Assembly (NCBI GenBank): GCA_963681975.1
Contig: OY820613.1
Span: 1,860,001 to 1,924,000 of the forward strand
Reading direction: 5' to 3'
DNA length: 64,000 bases
Source of the DNA: JANELJ01 sp024511395
GTDB taxonomy: Bacteria > Pseudomonadota > Gammaproteobacteria > GRL18
The position numbers were made by a program, and so were the translations under genes. The notes beneath the pieces are model-generated. The model was not told the origin of the DNA and searched no databases. It saw nothing but the letters and a program-made list of their open reading frames with translations. Positions 50,339-60,810 of the stretch are shown piece after piece (within the stretch, counting starts at the first letter, position 1; every line of letters begins with the position of its first letter).

Positions 50339-53125
50339 ATGGAAAAAACATATAACCCTCATGCAATTGAACAGTGCTGGTATGAAACCTGGGAAGAAAA
50401 CGGTTATTTTTCCCCTGATATGGACACCGAACAAGCTTCAGATTCCAGCCAAGACAGCTACTGCATAATGATTCCGCCGCCCAATGTGACCGGAAGTTTA
50501 CATATGGGGCATGCCTTTCAGGACACCATTATGGATGCCCTGACCCGCTACCACAGAATGAAAGGTGACAAAACACTCTGGCAACCCGGTACGGATCACG
50601 CCGGTATTGCCACACAGATGGTAGTCGAACGTATTATTAATGCCGAAGGTAAAACCCGTCATGATTTGGGCCGCGAAGCTTTTATTGAGAAAATCTGGGA
50701 CTGGAAAGCCCATTCCGGTAACACCATTACCCGCCAGTTACGGCGTATGGGTGCCTCTTTAGACTGGAAACGTGAACGTTTTACCATGGATGAAGGTCTG
50801 TCAGAGGCCGTAAAGGAAGTGTTTGTACGCCTGTATGAAGAAGACCTGATTTACCGCGGCAAACGTCTGGTCAACTGGGATCCGGTTCTGCATACGGCAG
50901 TTTCCGATCTGGAAGTGATTTTCGAAGAAGAAAACGGCCACTTCTGGCATATGCGTTATCTGCTCAGTGACGGCAGCGGTTATATTATAGTCGCCACCAC
51001 CCGTCCGGAAACCATGCTGGGAGATACCGCAGTCGCAGTTCACCCCGATGATGAACGCTATCAAAACATGATTGGTAAAACCATCAAACTGCCCCTGACA
51101 GATAGAGAAATACCCATTATTGCCGATGATTATGTGGATCCTGAATTTGGTACTGGCTGTGTCAAAATCACCCCAGCACATGATTTTAATGACTATGATA
51201 TGGGCAAACGCCATAACCTGCCCATTATCAATATCCTTACCGTAGATGCCGCAATTAATAACAATGCTCCGGAAAAATACCGGGGCATGGACCGCTATGA
51301 AGCCCGTAAAGCCATTGTAAAGGATCTGGACGAGGCGGGTTTACTGGAAAAAGTTGACGAGCACCGTTTAATGGTACCCAGAGGCGACCGCTCCGGAGCT
51401 GTTATTGAACCCTATCTGACTGACCAATGGTATGTAAAAATTGTTCCCCTGGCTGAGCCGGCCATTAAAGCAGTAGAAGACGGTGATATCCGCTTTGTTC
51501 CTGACAACTGGAAAAACACCTATTTTGAATGGATGAACAATATTGAAGACTGGTGTATTTCCCGTCAGATCTGGTGGGGACACCGTATTCCGGCCTGGTA
51601 TGATGATAACGGTAATGTCTATGTAGGCAAAGATGAACAGGCCGTACGCCAACAGCATAAGCTGGATGATTCCATCAACCTTAAACAGGATGAAGATGTT
51701 CTGGACACCTGGTTCTCATCTGCCTTATGGCCCTTCTCCACCCTGGGCTGGCCGGATAAAACACCGGAACTGGATACATTTTATCCTACCAATGTTCTGG
51801 TTACCGGTTTTGATATTATTTTCTTCTGGGTGGCCAGAATGATTATGATGGGGCTTAAATTTACCGGCGAAGTGCCGTTTAAGGAAGTGTATGTGCATGG
51901 CCTAGTACGTGATTCTCATGGTCATAAAATGTCCAAATCTAAAGGTAATGTTCTGGACCCTATTGATTTAATCGACGGTATTGAACTGGAAACACTGGTA
52001 GAGAAACGTACCTCCAGCATGATGCAGCCTCAAATGGCTAAAAAAATAGAGAAACAGACCCGCAAGGAATTCAAGGACGGCATTCCCGCTTTCGGTACCG
52101 ATGCCCTACGCTTTACCTTTGCCATTCAGGCCACTACCGGCCGTGATATCAAGTTTGATATGGGCCGTATTGAGGGCTATCGCAATTTCTGCAACAAACT
52201 CTGGAATGCCTCCCGCTATGTACTAATGAATACTGAAGGCCATGACTGCGGCATGGATAATGATGAAATGGAATTCAGCCTGGCAGACAAGTGGATTATT
52301 TCCCGCCTGCAGCAAACCGAACAGCAGGTCATTGATTCCCTCAATACCTATCGACTGGACAGAGCCGCACAGGCTATTTATGAATTTACCTGGAACGAGT
52401 ATTGTGACTGGTATCTGGAACTGTCCAAATCAGTACTCAATAATGATTCCGTCAGTGAAGCGCAGCAGCGCGGCACCCGAAATACCTTAATCAAGGCTCT
52501 GGAAAGCCTGCTGCGTCTGGCTCATCCTATTATGCCGTTTATTACTGAAGAGATCTGGCAACGGGTTGCACCACTGGCCGGTATCCAGGGTGATACCATT
52601 ATGTTACAGCCCTTCCCTAAACCTCAGTCTGCACAGGTTGACCAGGATGCCGTAGATGAAATGAACTGGCTACAGCAATTTGTACTGGGGGTCAGACAGA
52701 TCCGCAGTGGCTACGATATTAAACCCGGTAAACCGTTAAATATTTTACTGGCCAATGGTTCTGACAGTGACAAAGCTCGACTGCAGCATAATGAAACCAT
52801 GCTGATCAAACTGGCACGGCTGGAATCCATTACCTGGCTTGATGATGACAATGCCCCTGAATCTGCTACCGCCTTGGTTGGCAAAATGCAGATCTTAGTT
52901 CCTATGGCCGGCCTGATTGATATTGACGCCGAACGGGAACGGCTGAATAAGGAAATTGAGTCTAATCAGGGCTTTATCAGCAAGCTGGAGGCCAAACTAT
53001 CCAATGAAAATTTTGTTTCCAGAGCACCGGAACAGGTCGTGGCTCATGAATGCCAGAAGCTCACAGAAACTCAGAACAAACTCAAAAGTCTGACCGAGCA
53101 GCTTGAGAAATTATCTTCTTTGTAA
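50339..53125 (+). CDS. valS: Valyl-tRNA synthetase
   Basis: Class I synthetase that charges tRNA-Val and edits threonine. The 928-residue protein has the HIGH-type motif PPPNVTGSLHMGHAF (HMGH about residue 55), the CP1 editing domain (ATTRPETMLGDTAVAVHPDD...), KMSKS in GHKMSKSKGNVLDP (about 530), an anticodon-binding helical bundle and the C-terminal coiled coil of ValRS (from about residue 865, ERERLNKEIESNQGFISKLE). It is full length compared with E. coli (951). A weak AAGAG lies about 13 bases before the ATG. Separation from pepA-holC by two IS copies is discussed above. Confidence 0.97.
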   Translation: MEKTYNPHAIEQCWYETWEENGYFSPDMDTEQASDSSQDSYCIMIPPPNVTGSLHMGHAFQDTIMDALTRYHRMKGDKTLWQPGTDHAGIATQMVVERIINAEGKTRHDLGREAFIEKIWDWKAHSGNTITRQLRRMGASLDWKRERFTMDEGLSEAVKEVFVRLYEEDLIYRGKRLVNWDPVLHTAVSDLEVIFEEENGHFWHMRYLLSDGSGYIIVATTRPETMLGDTAVAVHPDDERYQNMIGKTIKLPLTDREIPIIADDYVDPEFGTGCVKITPAHDFNDYDMGKRHNLPIINILTVDAAINNNAPEKYRGMDRYEARKAIVKDLDEAGLLEKVDEHRLMVPRGDRSGAVIEPYLTDQWYVKIVPLAEPAIKAVEDGDIRFVPDNWKNTYFEWMNNIEDWCISRQIWWGHRIPAWYDDNGNVYVGKDEQAVRQQHKLDDSINLKQDEDVLDTWFSSALWPFSTLGWPDKTPELDTFYPTNVLVTGFDIIFFWVARMIMMGLKFTGEVPFKEVYVHGLVRDSHGHKMSKSKGNVLDPIDLIDGIELETLVEKRTSSMMQPQMAKKIEKQTRKEFKDGIPAFGTDALRFTFAIQATTGRDIKFDMGRIEGYRNFCNKLWNASRYVLMNTEGHDCGMDNDEMEFSLADKWIISRLQQTEQQVIDSLNTYRLDRAAQAIYEFTWNEYCDWYLELSKSVLNNDSVSEAQQRGTRNTLIKALESLLRLAHPIMPFITEEIWQRVAPLAGIQGDTIMLQPFPKPQSAQVDQDAVDEMNWLQQFVLGVRQIRSGYDIKPGKPLNILLANGSDSDKARLQHNETMLIKLARLESITWLDDDNAPESATALVGKMQILVPMAGLIDIDAERERLNKEIESNQGFISKLEAKLSNENFVSRAPEQVVAHECQKLTETQNKLKSLTEQLEKLSSL

Positions 53126-53203
53126 CACAATGCCGGCAGATAGTAACGCAGATAGTAAAAACGTCCCCCGGTAAGCCGAATTTCTAAATAACCTGCCGGG
53201 CCT

Positions 53204-53230
53204 CCTGCTACTTTAAGTAGCGGGATTTTA
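53204..53230 (+). terminator. Possible terminator after valS
   Basis: CCTGCTAC (53204-53211) and GTAGCGGG (53217-53224) form an 8-bp stem with one G-T pair and a TTTAA loop, followed by ATTTTA. The T-run is short, so it is a moderate candidate. It lies 80 bases after the valS stop and 45 bases before the next gene. Confidence 0.5.
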
Positions 53231-53274
53231 ACCCTTCATTCTGTATGCACATAATGATTCAAGGTAACTGACTT

Positions 53275-56199
53275 ATGGTTCTCAATAAATTATTTAAACC
53301 CATCTTCAACCCCTTCACTAAAGAAAAATGGCAAAGTAAAAATACTGAAGTGAGAAAAAAGGCCGTTCAGGAACTGCCTGTCAGCGCACAGGAAACCCTG
53401 GCTGATATTGCAGCTAATGACAGTGATGAAAATATCCGCGCTATAGCCGCCAATAAACTCAGTGACCTGGATCTGCTGCAGACCATCATTATGAAAGGAA
53501 CTAACGGTACCGTTAAGGAAGCCGCTCTGACCCGTCTGTTTCAGTTGCTTAGCGGTCTTAAACATCCTATACCGGAATTTCATGTACGGGAAAAAATGAT
53601 CCGCGGCAGCCGTAATTATACTCTACTGGAATTTGTCGCCGCCAATGCCAATGAAGCCTCTCTCAGAGAAATTGCCATTCCACGGATCAGCCGTGATCCC
53701 CTGTTGGGTGATATTGCCCTGACCGATAAAAATTCCAAAATCCGTCAGCTGGCTGCTCAGCAGATTGCCAAACGTTCCACACTTGAACGGGTTGCCAAAC
53801 AGTCTCGTCGAAAAGACAAGCGGGTTTATAAAATTGTTAAAACCAAGCTCGACAAGATCATTGAAGACGAAGAACGTCCTATACGTCTGGCCGCTGAAGT
53901 AGTTGAAATCTGTGACAAACTGGAAAAACTGAAAAAACGCAATCGCTTATTACAGGAAAAAACCACTTTTGAAAATTTTGTTACCCGCTGGAGTGAAATT
54001 CAGAATTTTGCCAGCGAAAAACTGACCAAACGCTACCACGCCATCTGCGAAGACATTATTACCAGTATGGATGAACTGGAACACAGGCAGCAGGAAGAAC
54101 AAACCGCCCTAGTCAAACTGAATACCCTGCTAAGTGCCTTATCCAGTACCGTAGATGAACTGCTACAGGCCGGTGATAATGGAGAAACCGAAGCAAGGCA
54201 ACAGGAAGACAAACATAAAATCATTACCAACTTGGGTATAGAATGGGATGAAACATTAAAAGTGCTTGAAGATAAACAGCTTATTGAAGAATACAACAAG
54301 AAGTTTCAGACCCTGCTGGATCTACTGGATAATCAGACGCACACCGAAGACAATAGCAGTGATACTGAAAAACTGGATAACCTGATCACACAGGCAGAAA
54401 ACATGCTTCAAAAAGACGGTTATATTCCGGAAAAAACACTGGCGGCTCTGGAAGATAAATTTCAACAACGCATTAAAGACAGTGCGGGAACAGATATCGA
54501 AGCCCAGCAGGAACGTTTTAATACTATTATTACACAGCTTAAAGACAAACTGGCAGTGCAACAGGAAAAAGCTGCTCAGTTAATAAAAACCATTGAGCAG
54601 AAAAACCAGTCGATTAAGCAGCTTATCAGTGACGGTCATGTTTCTAAAGCCGATAAGCAACTGCATGAACTCTTTAAAAACATTGATAACAGCGAGGTAC
54701 TTTCCAGTGCTGAGAAAAACCGCTATCACCAGATCCTGCATGACATCCGTGCCACACTCGGAGATCTGTCTGCCTGGAAAAACTGGGCCCATGATAAAGA
54801 ACGGGAAAACCTGATTCAGCGTGCACATCAGGTATTGGAACAGGCCAGAAACAGCACCAACCTGGAAGCGGAATATACTGAAATTACAGCTGAGATCAAG
54901 GAGCTTCGCAAACAATGGAAAAATCTGCGCAGCCGAACCCAGGAATCCATGTGGGAACAATTTAATAATACCTGTAATGAAGCTTACAGCTTATGTACAC
55001 CCTATATTGAACAGCAGGCGGCCCAGCGCAAGACCAATCTTAAAGCCCGTGAACAATTATGTGAACAACTGGAAACCTATATAGACAGCATGGGCTGGCC
55101 TATCGGGGAAGATGATCCCGTAGATGAATCCATAGACTGGATCAAGGTTGACAAAATCACCCGTCAGGCCCGTAAGGAATGGTCAGAAATCGGTTTTGTG
55201 GAACGTAAAAAACACAAGGCTATAAACCAGCGTTTTGACAAAGATATTGAAGTTATCCGCAATGAACTGAAAAAAGTCTGGCATATTAATCAGCAGCAGT
55301 TTAATGACCTGATCCATAAGGTGCAGCAATTACATGAACTCATGGATGATGATTTAAATACCGCCATTAATAAAGCCAAGCAATACCAGCAGGACTGGAA
55401 AGAGATTGGCCCGGTATCCCCTTATCAGCGCAATAAATTATGGAAAAAATTCCGGGCTGCCTGTGATGTAATATTTAATAAACGCAAACAGCAGATTGAA
55501 CAGAAACAGTCTCATAATACCGAGCGGTTAAGAGAAAAAGAAGCCATCTGTGAAAACCTGGAAGCACTTAATCAACAGCCTTTAAAACGCAAGGATCTTG
55601 AACAGGCCTTTAAGGACATTGAAAACCTCTGGCAGGAACTGGCTCCTGAAGCCAAGGCCATCAGCAATGAAATCAATGCCCGATACAAAAAAGCTAAAGA
55701 AACCTTTAATAAAAAACTGAACGACCTGAAAGCTCAGGAACAAGCACAGGAAATTGAACTGCTTAAACAGAAAGCCAATCTGTGCAGCCAGTTAGAAGCC
55801 ATTGAATCCTCAGATCAGTCTGCTATAAAGGATATAGAACAACAATGGCAGGCCCTGGATGCTCTCCCCGCATCTTTAGAACAGGCCATACAGAACCGCT
55901 ATCAGAGCGCCTTGGATCATATTAAACATGATCATAAAGAACTGATCGAAAATGAACAACAACAAAAACAGCAATTTTGCCTGAAGTATGAAATTCTTAC
56001 CGGTCATCCCTCACCAGAGGATCAGCAGCAGGCCAGAATGGCAATACAGGTTGAACTGCTTAACTCCAACCTCGGCCATCACAGTGAGACCACCGAAAAC
56101 AGCATTACACCTTACCAACTTCAGCAACAATGGTATGTTATGAGTAATTACAGCCAGAATAAGGCACTACAGGATCGTTTTGAAACATTACTGAGCTGA
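53275..56199 (+). CDS. DUF349-domain protein
   Basis: A 974-residue protein rich in Glu, Lys and Gln. The N-terminus (residues about 20-200) is made of HEAT-like helices (AQETLADIAANDSDENIRAIAANKLSD; SRDPLLGDIALTDKNSKIRQLAAQQIAKRSTL). The rest is largely coiled coil with repeated DUF349 units, recognisable from W-x(n)-W patterns: EIKELRKQWKNLRSRTQESMWEQFNNTC, WSEIGFVERKKHKAINQRFDKDI, QDWKEIGPVSPYQRNKLWKKFRAACD and IENLWQELAPEAKAISNEINARYKKA. Function is unknown in bacteria; similar long proteins are common in Oceanospirillales and Pseudomonas relatives. AAGGTAAC lies before the ATG. No membrane segment. Confidence 0.85.
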   Translation: MVLNKLFKPIFNPFTKEKWQSKNTEVRKKAVQELPVSAQETLADIAANDSDENIRAIAANKLSDLDLLQTIIMKGTNGTVKEAALTRLFQLLSGLKHPIPEFHVREKMIRGSRNYTLLEFVAANANEASLREIAIPRISRDPLLGDIALTDKNSKIRQLAAQQIAKRSTLERVAKQSRRKDKRVYKIVKTKLDKIIEDEERPIRLAAEVVEICDKLEKLKKRNRLLQEKTTFENFVTRWSEIQNFASEKLTKRYHAICEDIITSMDELEHRQQEEQTALVKLNTLLSALSSTVDELLQAGDNGETEARQQEDKHKIITNLGIEWDETLKVLEDKQLIEEYNKKFQTLLDLLDNQTHTEDNSSDTEKLDNLITQAENMLQKDGYIPEKTLAALEDKFQQRIKDSAGTDIEAQQERFNTIITQLKDKLAVQQEKAAQLIKTIEQKNQSIKQLISDGHVSKADKQLHELFKNIDNSEVLSSAEKNRYHQILHDIRATLGDLSAWKNWAHDKERENLIQRAHQVLEQARNSTNLEAEYTEITAEIKELRKQWKNLRSRTQESMWEQFNNTCNEAYSLCTPYIEQQAAQRKTNLKAREQLCEQLETYIDSMGWPIGEDDPVDESIDWIKVDKITRQARKEWSEIGFVERKKHKAINQRFDKDIEVIRNELKKVWHINQQQFNDLIHKVQQLHELMDDDLNTAINKAKQYQQDWKEIGPVSPYQRNKLWKKFRAACDVIFNKRKQQIEQKQSHNTERLREKEAICENLEALNQQPLKRKDLEQAFKDIENLWQELAPEAKAISNEINARYKKAKETFNKKLNDLKAQEQAQEIELLKQKANLCSQLEAIESSDQSAIKDIEQQWQALDALPASLEQAIQNRYQSALDHIKHDHKELIENEQQQKQQFCLKYEILTGHPSPEDQQQARMAIQVELLNSNLGHHSETTENSITPYQLQQQWYVMSNYSQNKALQDRFETLLS

Positions 56200-56236
56200 T
56201 ATTTACCTGTTTGACTACAAACCACAAGGAATACTA

Positions 56237-57320
56237 TTGAAAAAAATTATCGGGATTATTCTCATACTAAGTATCAGTATTTTTATGCTGTTACGTGTCA
56301 CTCAAATTGAAAAAATCAATCCCGATATCGGTAAAAGTATTATTGATAATCATGTCCATATTGCCGGCCTAGGCTATGGTAACAGCGGCTGTTTTATTAA
56401 TAAAGGTATGCGTAATAATTATCGTTTTCCCTTTTACCTCTGAGCTATGGATGTCAGCGAGGATGAATTAAAACAATACGGTGATCAGATCCTGGTACAG
56501 AAAGTCAGTACCAAAATTGCCGATTCTAGAACGGTTAAACAGGCCGTTATTCTGGCAATGGATGGCTATGTTGATGATCAGGGAGAACACAAAGGCCGGC
56601 TCAATCGTCAGGAAACCCAGATTTTTGTGCCTAATGATTATGTCGCTAAAGAAACCGCCAAATACAACAATCTACTGTTTGGCGTCAGTATCAACCCCAA
56701 TCGAAAAGATGCTTTGCAGCGCTTATAGAAAGCCAGTGAACAGGGAGCGGTCTTAGTTAAATGGATCCCGTCGATTATGAATATCGACCCATCCAACCCC
56801 GATTATATTCCTTTTTATCGCCTGATGGCTAAACTCAATATTCCGTTGTTAACGCATACCGGAATGGAAAAATCCTTTGCCAATGCTAAAGACGAACTGG
56901 CTGATCCTATGCGCCTGAAACTTCCGCTAGAGTTGGGTGTTACAGTCATTGCCGCCCATATTGCCACTACCGGTGAGAGTGAAGTTCAGGATAATTTTCA
57001 GCGCATTTTACCCATGATAAAAAAAACCCTAATCTGTATATTGATATTTCCAGTCTGACTCAGGCCAATAAACTGAACTATCTTTCTGAAGCACTTAAAG
57101 ACAAGGCAATTACGGCCAAAATGATTTATGGTTCAGACTGGCCACTGACCTTTTTTCCACTTACATCCCTTGGTATCATATTAACCATATCAGCCTAGCT
57201 GATGCTTGGGAGGATGGTACCATAAAAAATCAGTGGGACAGAGATGTTGCTTTAAAAACAGCCTTTAAAGTACCCGATGAGGTATTTATGAGAACTCAAA
57301 AGGTATTAAATATACCTTAA
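56237..57320 (+). pseudogene. Amidohydrolase-family protein, decayed
   Basis: Pieces in order: a signal-anchor MKKIIGIILILSISIFMLLR, the metal motif SIIDNHVHIAGLGYGNSGCF, VSEDELKQYGDQILVQKVST...QAVILAMDGYVDD, LLFGVSINPNRKDALQRL (then TAG at 56726-56728), ASEQGAVLVKWIPSIMNIDP, IPLLTHTGMEKSF, VIAAHIATTG, NLYIDISSLTQANK, KMIYGSDWPL and a tail to PDEVFMRTQKVLNIP. Stops or frameshifts occur near 56443, 56727, 57030 and 57155. Metal-ligand motifs of Amidohydro_2 enzymes (HVH, HTG, GSDWP) are all recognisable, so inactivation is fairly recent. It starts 38 bases after the DUF349 gene. Confidence 0.85.
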
Positions 57321-57889
57321 AAATCCCCTTCTGCACCACGCTTCATTATATCCAGAATAATTTCCTTAACCTTTACGGCTTCAGCTTTCAGTTCCGCCGG
57401 CAGAGGTTTACCACCATGGATCATCAGATCCATATTCAGGGTATAGAGCCAGAGTTTACCGGTATGGTCTTCTATTAAAGTAATACGACAGGGTAAATAA
57501 GCGGAAAAGGCATCGTTATAATCCAGCATCTGGGCCGCGGTAAGCGAATTGCAAAACAGGAATATCTTAACAAACCGATAAGGCTTGCCCAATTTGGCGG
57601 TAATATCCTTTGATAAGGGCAGTTCACCCACATTAGCAATATTATGCTCATTGGCCACAAACTTCATGGTTTCTTCTACTTCTTCAGCAGTCAGACCTTC
57701 CTGAACAGGGACTTTCCAGATAGATGCACTGGCGGCATCCTTAGTTTCAATAATGGTTTTAACCATATCGGTATAGGTTTTCTCTGCACCGGGATCAAGC
57801 TCACTAAAGGTATTCTTTAACCCCAGGTAAACAATAACAATGGCAATAACGCTGACAAGACCAATAAAGGCCAGTATATTTTTAAACAA
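57317..57889 (-). CDS. DUF302-domain protein, membrane-anchored
   Basis: A 190-residue protein with an N-terminal membrane anchor (MFKNILAFIGLVSVIAIVIVYLGL) and a DUF302 fold: EGLTAEEVEETMKFVANEHNIANVGELPLS, then VKIFLFCNSLTAAQMLDYND and AFSAYLPCRITLIEDHTGKLW. The last block is the family signature. Function unknown; the domain is expected in the periplasm. It is convergent with the amidohydrolase pseudogene, overlapping its end by 4 bases. Confidence 0.85.
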   Translation of the reverse strand: MFKNILAFIGLVSVIAIVIVYLGLKNTFSELDPGAEKTYTDMVKTIIETKDAASASIWKVPVQEGLTAEEVEETMKFVANEHNIANVGELPLSKDITAKLGKPYRFVKIFLFCNSLTAAQMLDYNDAFSAYLPCRITLIEDHTGKLWLYTLNMDLMIHGGKPLPAELKAEAVKVKEIILDIMKRGAEGDF

Positions 57890-58001
57890 GGCTGTTCTCC
57901 AAAAAAATTAATACAAAATGCAGAAGTCGTCAGAAATTCGTCCTGAGGATATTATCAAACTGGAAAAATCCAGGATATAGGTTTTTTTATTAATAATTAT
58001 T

Positions 58002-59018
58002 CATAGGTATGATCTTTAGGAGTTGAAATGAAGCCAATTTGATGATCAAATAGTTGTTATTCAGGCAATTATTTATCAACAAAAAGGCTTCAAATGAAAA
58101 CTACCACATTATCAAAAAAACTAAAAGTCGTATTGAGTGAAAAGAAACTTAATAAACCGGGCAAAAGCATAGGTTTTTCCCAACGATTAAGACAGATACC
58201 CCCTTTTCAGCTAATAGTGAGTATGATTACGGCTATGGGTGATAAAGAGACAAGGCATTTTTCGGAAATTCATCGTTACTTTAACCAGTTAACGAATAAA
58301 AATATCCGTTATAAGCCCTTTCATAATCAATTAGCAAAACCTGAATTTGCGCAATTGATGAGAGATGTTGCAGATAAAGTTTTTAATCACCGGGTAAATA
58401 CAAAACTGAAATGTAATCATCCGGTTCTGGCCAGTTTTGATAAATTACTTATCCGGGATGGCAGTTCATTTGCTATCCATAAGGCACTGAAAAAGAATTA
58501 TCCCGGGCGATTTACAGCAATTAGTCCGGCAGCCGTGGAATTGCATGTCACCTACGACTTAAAAACCAGAGGCATAGAAAAAAGCACACTGACACCGGAT
58601 AGTTTTTCAGAACGAGCAGAGTTACCAGACGTTCATGAACTGGAAAATCAGTTATTATCAGGTGACCGTGGCTACTATTCAGGTCAACTGATTAATGAAA
58701 CAGATGACCATGGAGGGTATTATATTTTACGGGCAATGAGACTTTCCAGGATAGCGGTTCACTGAGCCATCAGAGAAGATGGGCAAGTCGTTAGCAAAAG
58801 AACTAAACCATTGTCTGATTTGTTAAAATCTCTGCCAAAACGACAATTAATTGATATGATTGTGGAGATTGATGGCAGAGAAACAAGGCTGATTGCAATC
58901 TGGAGCCCCAAAGAAAAAAGGCATACATTTTTAATTACAAATCTGAATGCAGAACAGTTTTCAGCAACACAAATCAGCCAGTTATATCGTTTACGCTGGC
59001 AGATTGAGTTGTTATTTA
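58002..59018 (+). mobile_element. IS4-type element a, copy 2, right side lost
   Basis: Begins at CATAGGTATGATCTTTAGG exactly as copy 1 does and matches it at about 97-98% by eye through the transposase. At TATTTA (59013-59018) it is cut by IS5-like sequence; the expected continuation (KECKSHNNLQRF...) is not found at 60812, where an IS3 relic stands instead. So the right third of the element has been deleted. Confidence 0.88.
58094..59018 (+). pseudogene. IS4-type a transposase with in-frame TGA (copy 2)
   Basis: Same protein as at 25307 with several substitutions (for example MKTTTLSKKLKVVLSEKK, LLIRDGSSF, ALKKNYPGRF, LPDVHELEN). TGA at 58763-58765 again follows RIAVH, with the preceding His codon CAC here and CAT in copy 1, and the frame continues AIREDGQVV to RWQIELLF. 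So the copies diverged while both kept the stop. Truncated just after the catalytic Glu. Confidence 0.85.
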
Positions 59019-59229
59019 GTCCGACCTGAATAAATCATAGCACATTGATTTATAAGGAAATATTGCTTGATTGTGGGTGTTAAATTTGCAAGTTTTTGGT
59101 AAAATAAGCCTTATTACCTTGCAAATTTCCAGACCAAAATGAAGCCAAAGAAACAGCCAAAAATACCTCAGGAAGACCTGTTCAGGATGCGCCTTGAAAA
59201 CATGCTGGACATAAACCATGAGTTGATTA
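59019..59229 (+). repeat. IS5-like 5'-end fragment next to IS982 fragment (second occurrence)
   Basis: Starts at the terminus GTCCGACCTGAATAAATC, includes the leader inverted repeat and MKPKKQPKIPQEDLFRMRLE, and stops at HELI where IS982 begins. It equals the reverse complement of 41492-41702 apart from scattered bases. Confidence 0.88.
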
Positions 59230-59667
59230 ACCTGAGATCTGGATAAGAACCCAGTCATTTACCTAAATACAGAGAGTTTTCATATCACTCTCATCTATTC
59301 TGATTGTCGGCTTGTCTTTTTTATGACAATAGGCAATCAGAGAACCAATAAGGTTCAACATAAAAGCACTTACGCTTCTATGACGTGAATGTTCAATCTG
59401 TGTAATATTTTTTAGCTGCTCATTAACCGTTTCAATTATAAAACGTTTTTTCAGCATAATCTTATCCCACAATGCAATGGCACGTGTTTTCATGTTTCGT
59501 CTGACATTGGTAATAAGCCCGACATCCTGTTCAAACAGTTCATCACTTAAAAGACTGGAGACATAGCCTTTGTCACCATAAAGCTTTCCATATAAGTCTT
59601 TGGCCATTTCAGGAACCGGTTTTCTGTCATCTACATTACCGGCCGTCAATTTAGTGGCCAGTATTTC
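59230..59667 (-). repeat. IS982 3' fragment (second occurrence)
   Basis: Minus-strand codons EILATKLTAGN...SDMKTLCI plus the IS982 right end, equal to 41054-41491. It ends at TATTTC (the reverse complement of GAAATA), where copy J starts, as copy F does in the first occurrence. Confidence 0.9.
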
Positions 59668-60805
59668 GTCCACCCTGAATAAAACATATAGCATTGATTT
59701 ATAAAGAAATATTGCTTGATTATGGGTGTTAAATTTGCAGGTTTTTGGTAAAATAAGCCTTATTACCTTGCAAATTTCCAGACCAGAATGAAGCCAAAGA
59801 AACAGCCAAAAATACCTCAGGAAGACCTGTTCAGGATGCGTCTTGAAAACATGCTGGACATAAACCATGAGTTGATTAAGTTATCAAAACACATAGATTG
59901 GGAAAGTCCTGATAAAGAATGGGGTGCTCTGTTTGTATCCACTAAAGGTGCTCCTGCCATACGCACTCGTTTGATTGCAGGATTGCATTACCTGAAACAC
60001 CTGCATGATTTATCGGATGAACAGGTAGTAAAAGGCTGGACAGAAAATCCGTACTGGCAGTATTTCTGTGGTGAAGAATACTTTCAGCATAAAATGCCTA
60101 TACACCCTGTGACCATGACCAAATGGCGTAACCGGCCGGGTAAATCAGGCAGTGAAAAATTACTGATTGAAACCATTAAAGCCGGACTAAAGAGTAAAAC
60201 CATAAAGCCCGGTAGTTTAAAGAAAGTCACGGTAGATACTACCGTACAGGAAAAGAACATCGCTTTTCCAACCGATTCAAAGCTCCTGAACAAAGCCAGA
60301 GAAAACCTGATTAAACTGTCCAAAGAGCACGGTATTAAACTGCGTCAGAACTATAATCGGGTTGGGCCGCAATATGTACTAATGGCCAGTCGTTATGCTC
60401 ATGCAAAACAGTTTACAGCCGTACAGCCGGAACAATGCTTTGTTGACCGGGGTTATCGTGGACATGAAGTAAAAGACACTAAAGTTTTTATCTCAGGTCA
60501 GAAGCGAGGCGTTACCCGAAGTATTAAAAAGGCATTAAAACGGCGCAGTGCGATTGAGCCTGAAATCGGTCATATGAAAAACGATGGCCGTTTAGATCGC
60601 TGCTACCTCAAAGGCACAGTCGGTGATGCCATTAATGTGGTTATGGTAGCCGCTGGACATAACTTAAGAAAGATCCTCAATAAGCTCCGGCTTTTGTGGC
60701 TCAAAATTATTTCCGGTTTGATGGGGTCTTTTATCAAACCGGGGCAATCAGCTGCTTTAAACCTGGCTTGATGTCAGGCTTAAAACGATATTATTCAGGT
60801 TGAAC
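59668..60805 (+). mobile_element. IS5-like element, copy J (internal deletion)
   Basis: 1138 bp; exactly 360 bp were lost between two copies of AAACAGTTTA (the junction is at 60407-60416). Both termini are intact. Left flank TATTTC, right flank TATTTA. It occupies the same IS982 position as copy F but has main-subfamily sequence, so it probably arose by gene conversion or recombination rather than by the insertion that made F. Confidence 0.92.
59788..60771 (+). CDS. Shortened IS5-family-like transposase, copy J (327 aa)
   Basis: The frame stays open across the 360-bp deletion, giving HAKQFTAVQPEQCFVDRGYRG at the junction. The three catalytic acids (VDTT, VDRGY, IEPEIGH) all remain, but the region between the first two (RLGRVKRDIERQLPNYS...GNPYDGHTLLPQLEQIK) is missing. 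That region belongs to the catalytic fold, so the product is unlikely to transpose; it could act as a competitor if it folds. Confidence 0.85.
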   Translation: MKPKKQPKIPQEDLFRMRLENMLDINHELIKLSKHIDWESPDKEWGALFVSTKGAPAIRTRLIAGLHYLKHLHDLSDEQVVKGWTENPYWQYFCGEEYFQHKMPIHPVTMTKWRNRPGKSGSEKLLIETIKAGLKSKTIKPGSLKKVTVDTTVQEKNIAFPTDSKLLNKARENLIKLSKEHGIKLRQNYNRVGPQYVLMASRYAHAKQFTAVQPEQCFVDRGYRGHEVKDTKVFISGQKRGVTRSIKKALKRRSAIEPEIGHMKNDGRLDRCYLKGTVGDAINVVMVAAGHNLRKILNKLRLLWLKIISGLMGSFIKPGQSAALNLA

Positions 60806-60810
60806 TATTT

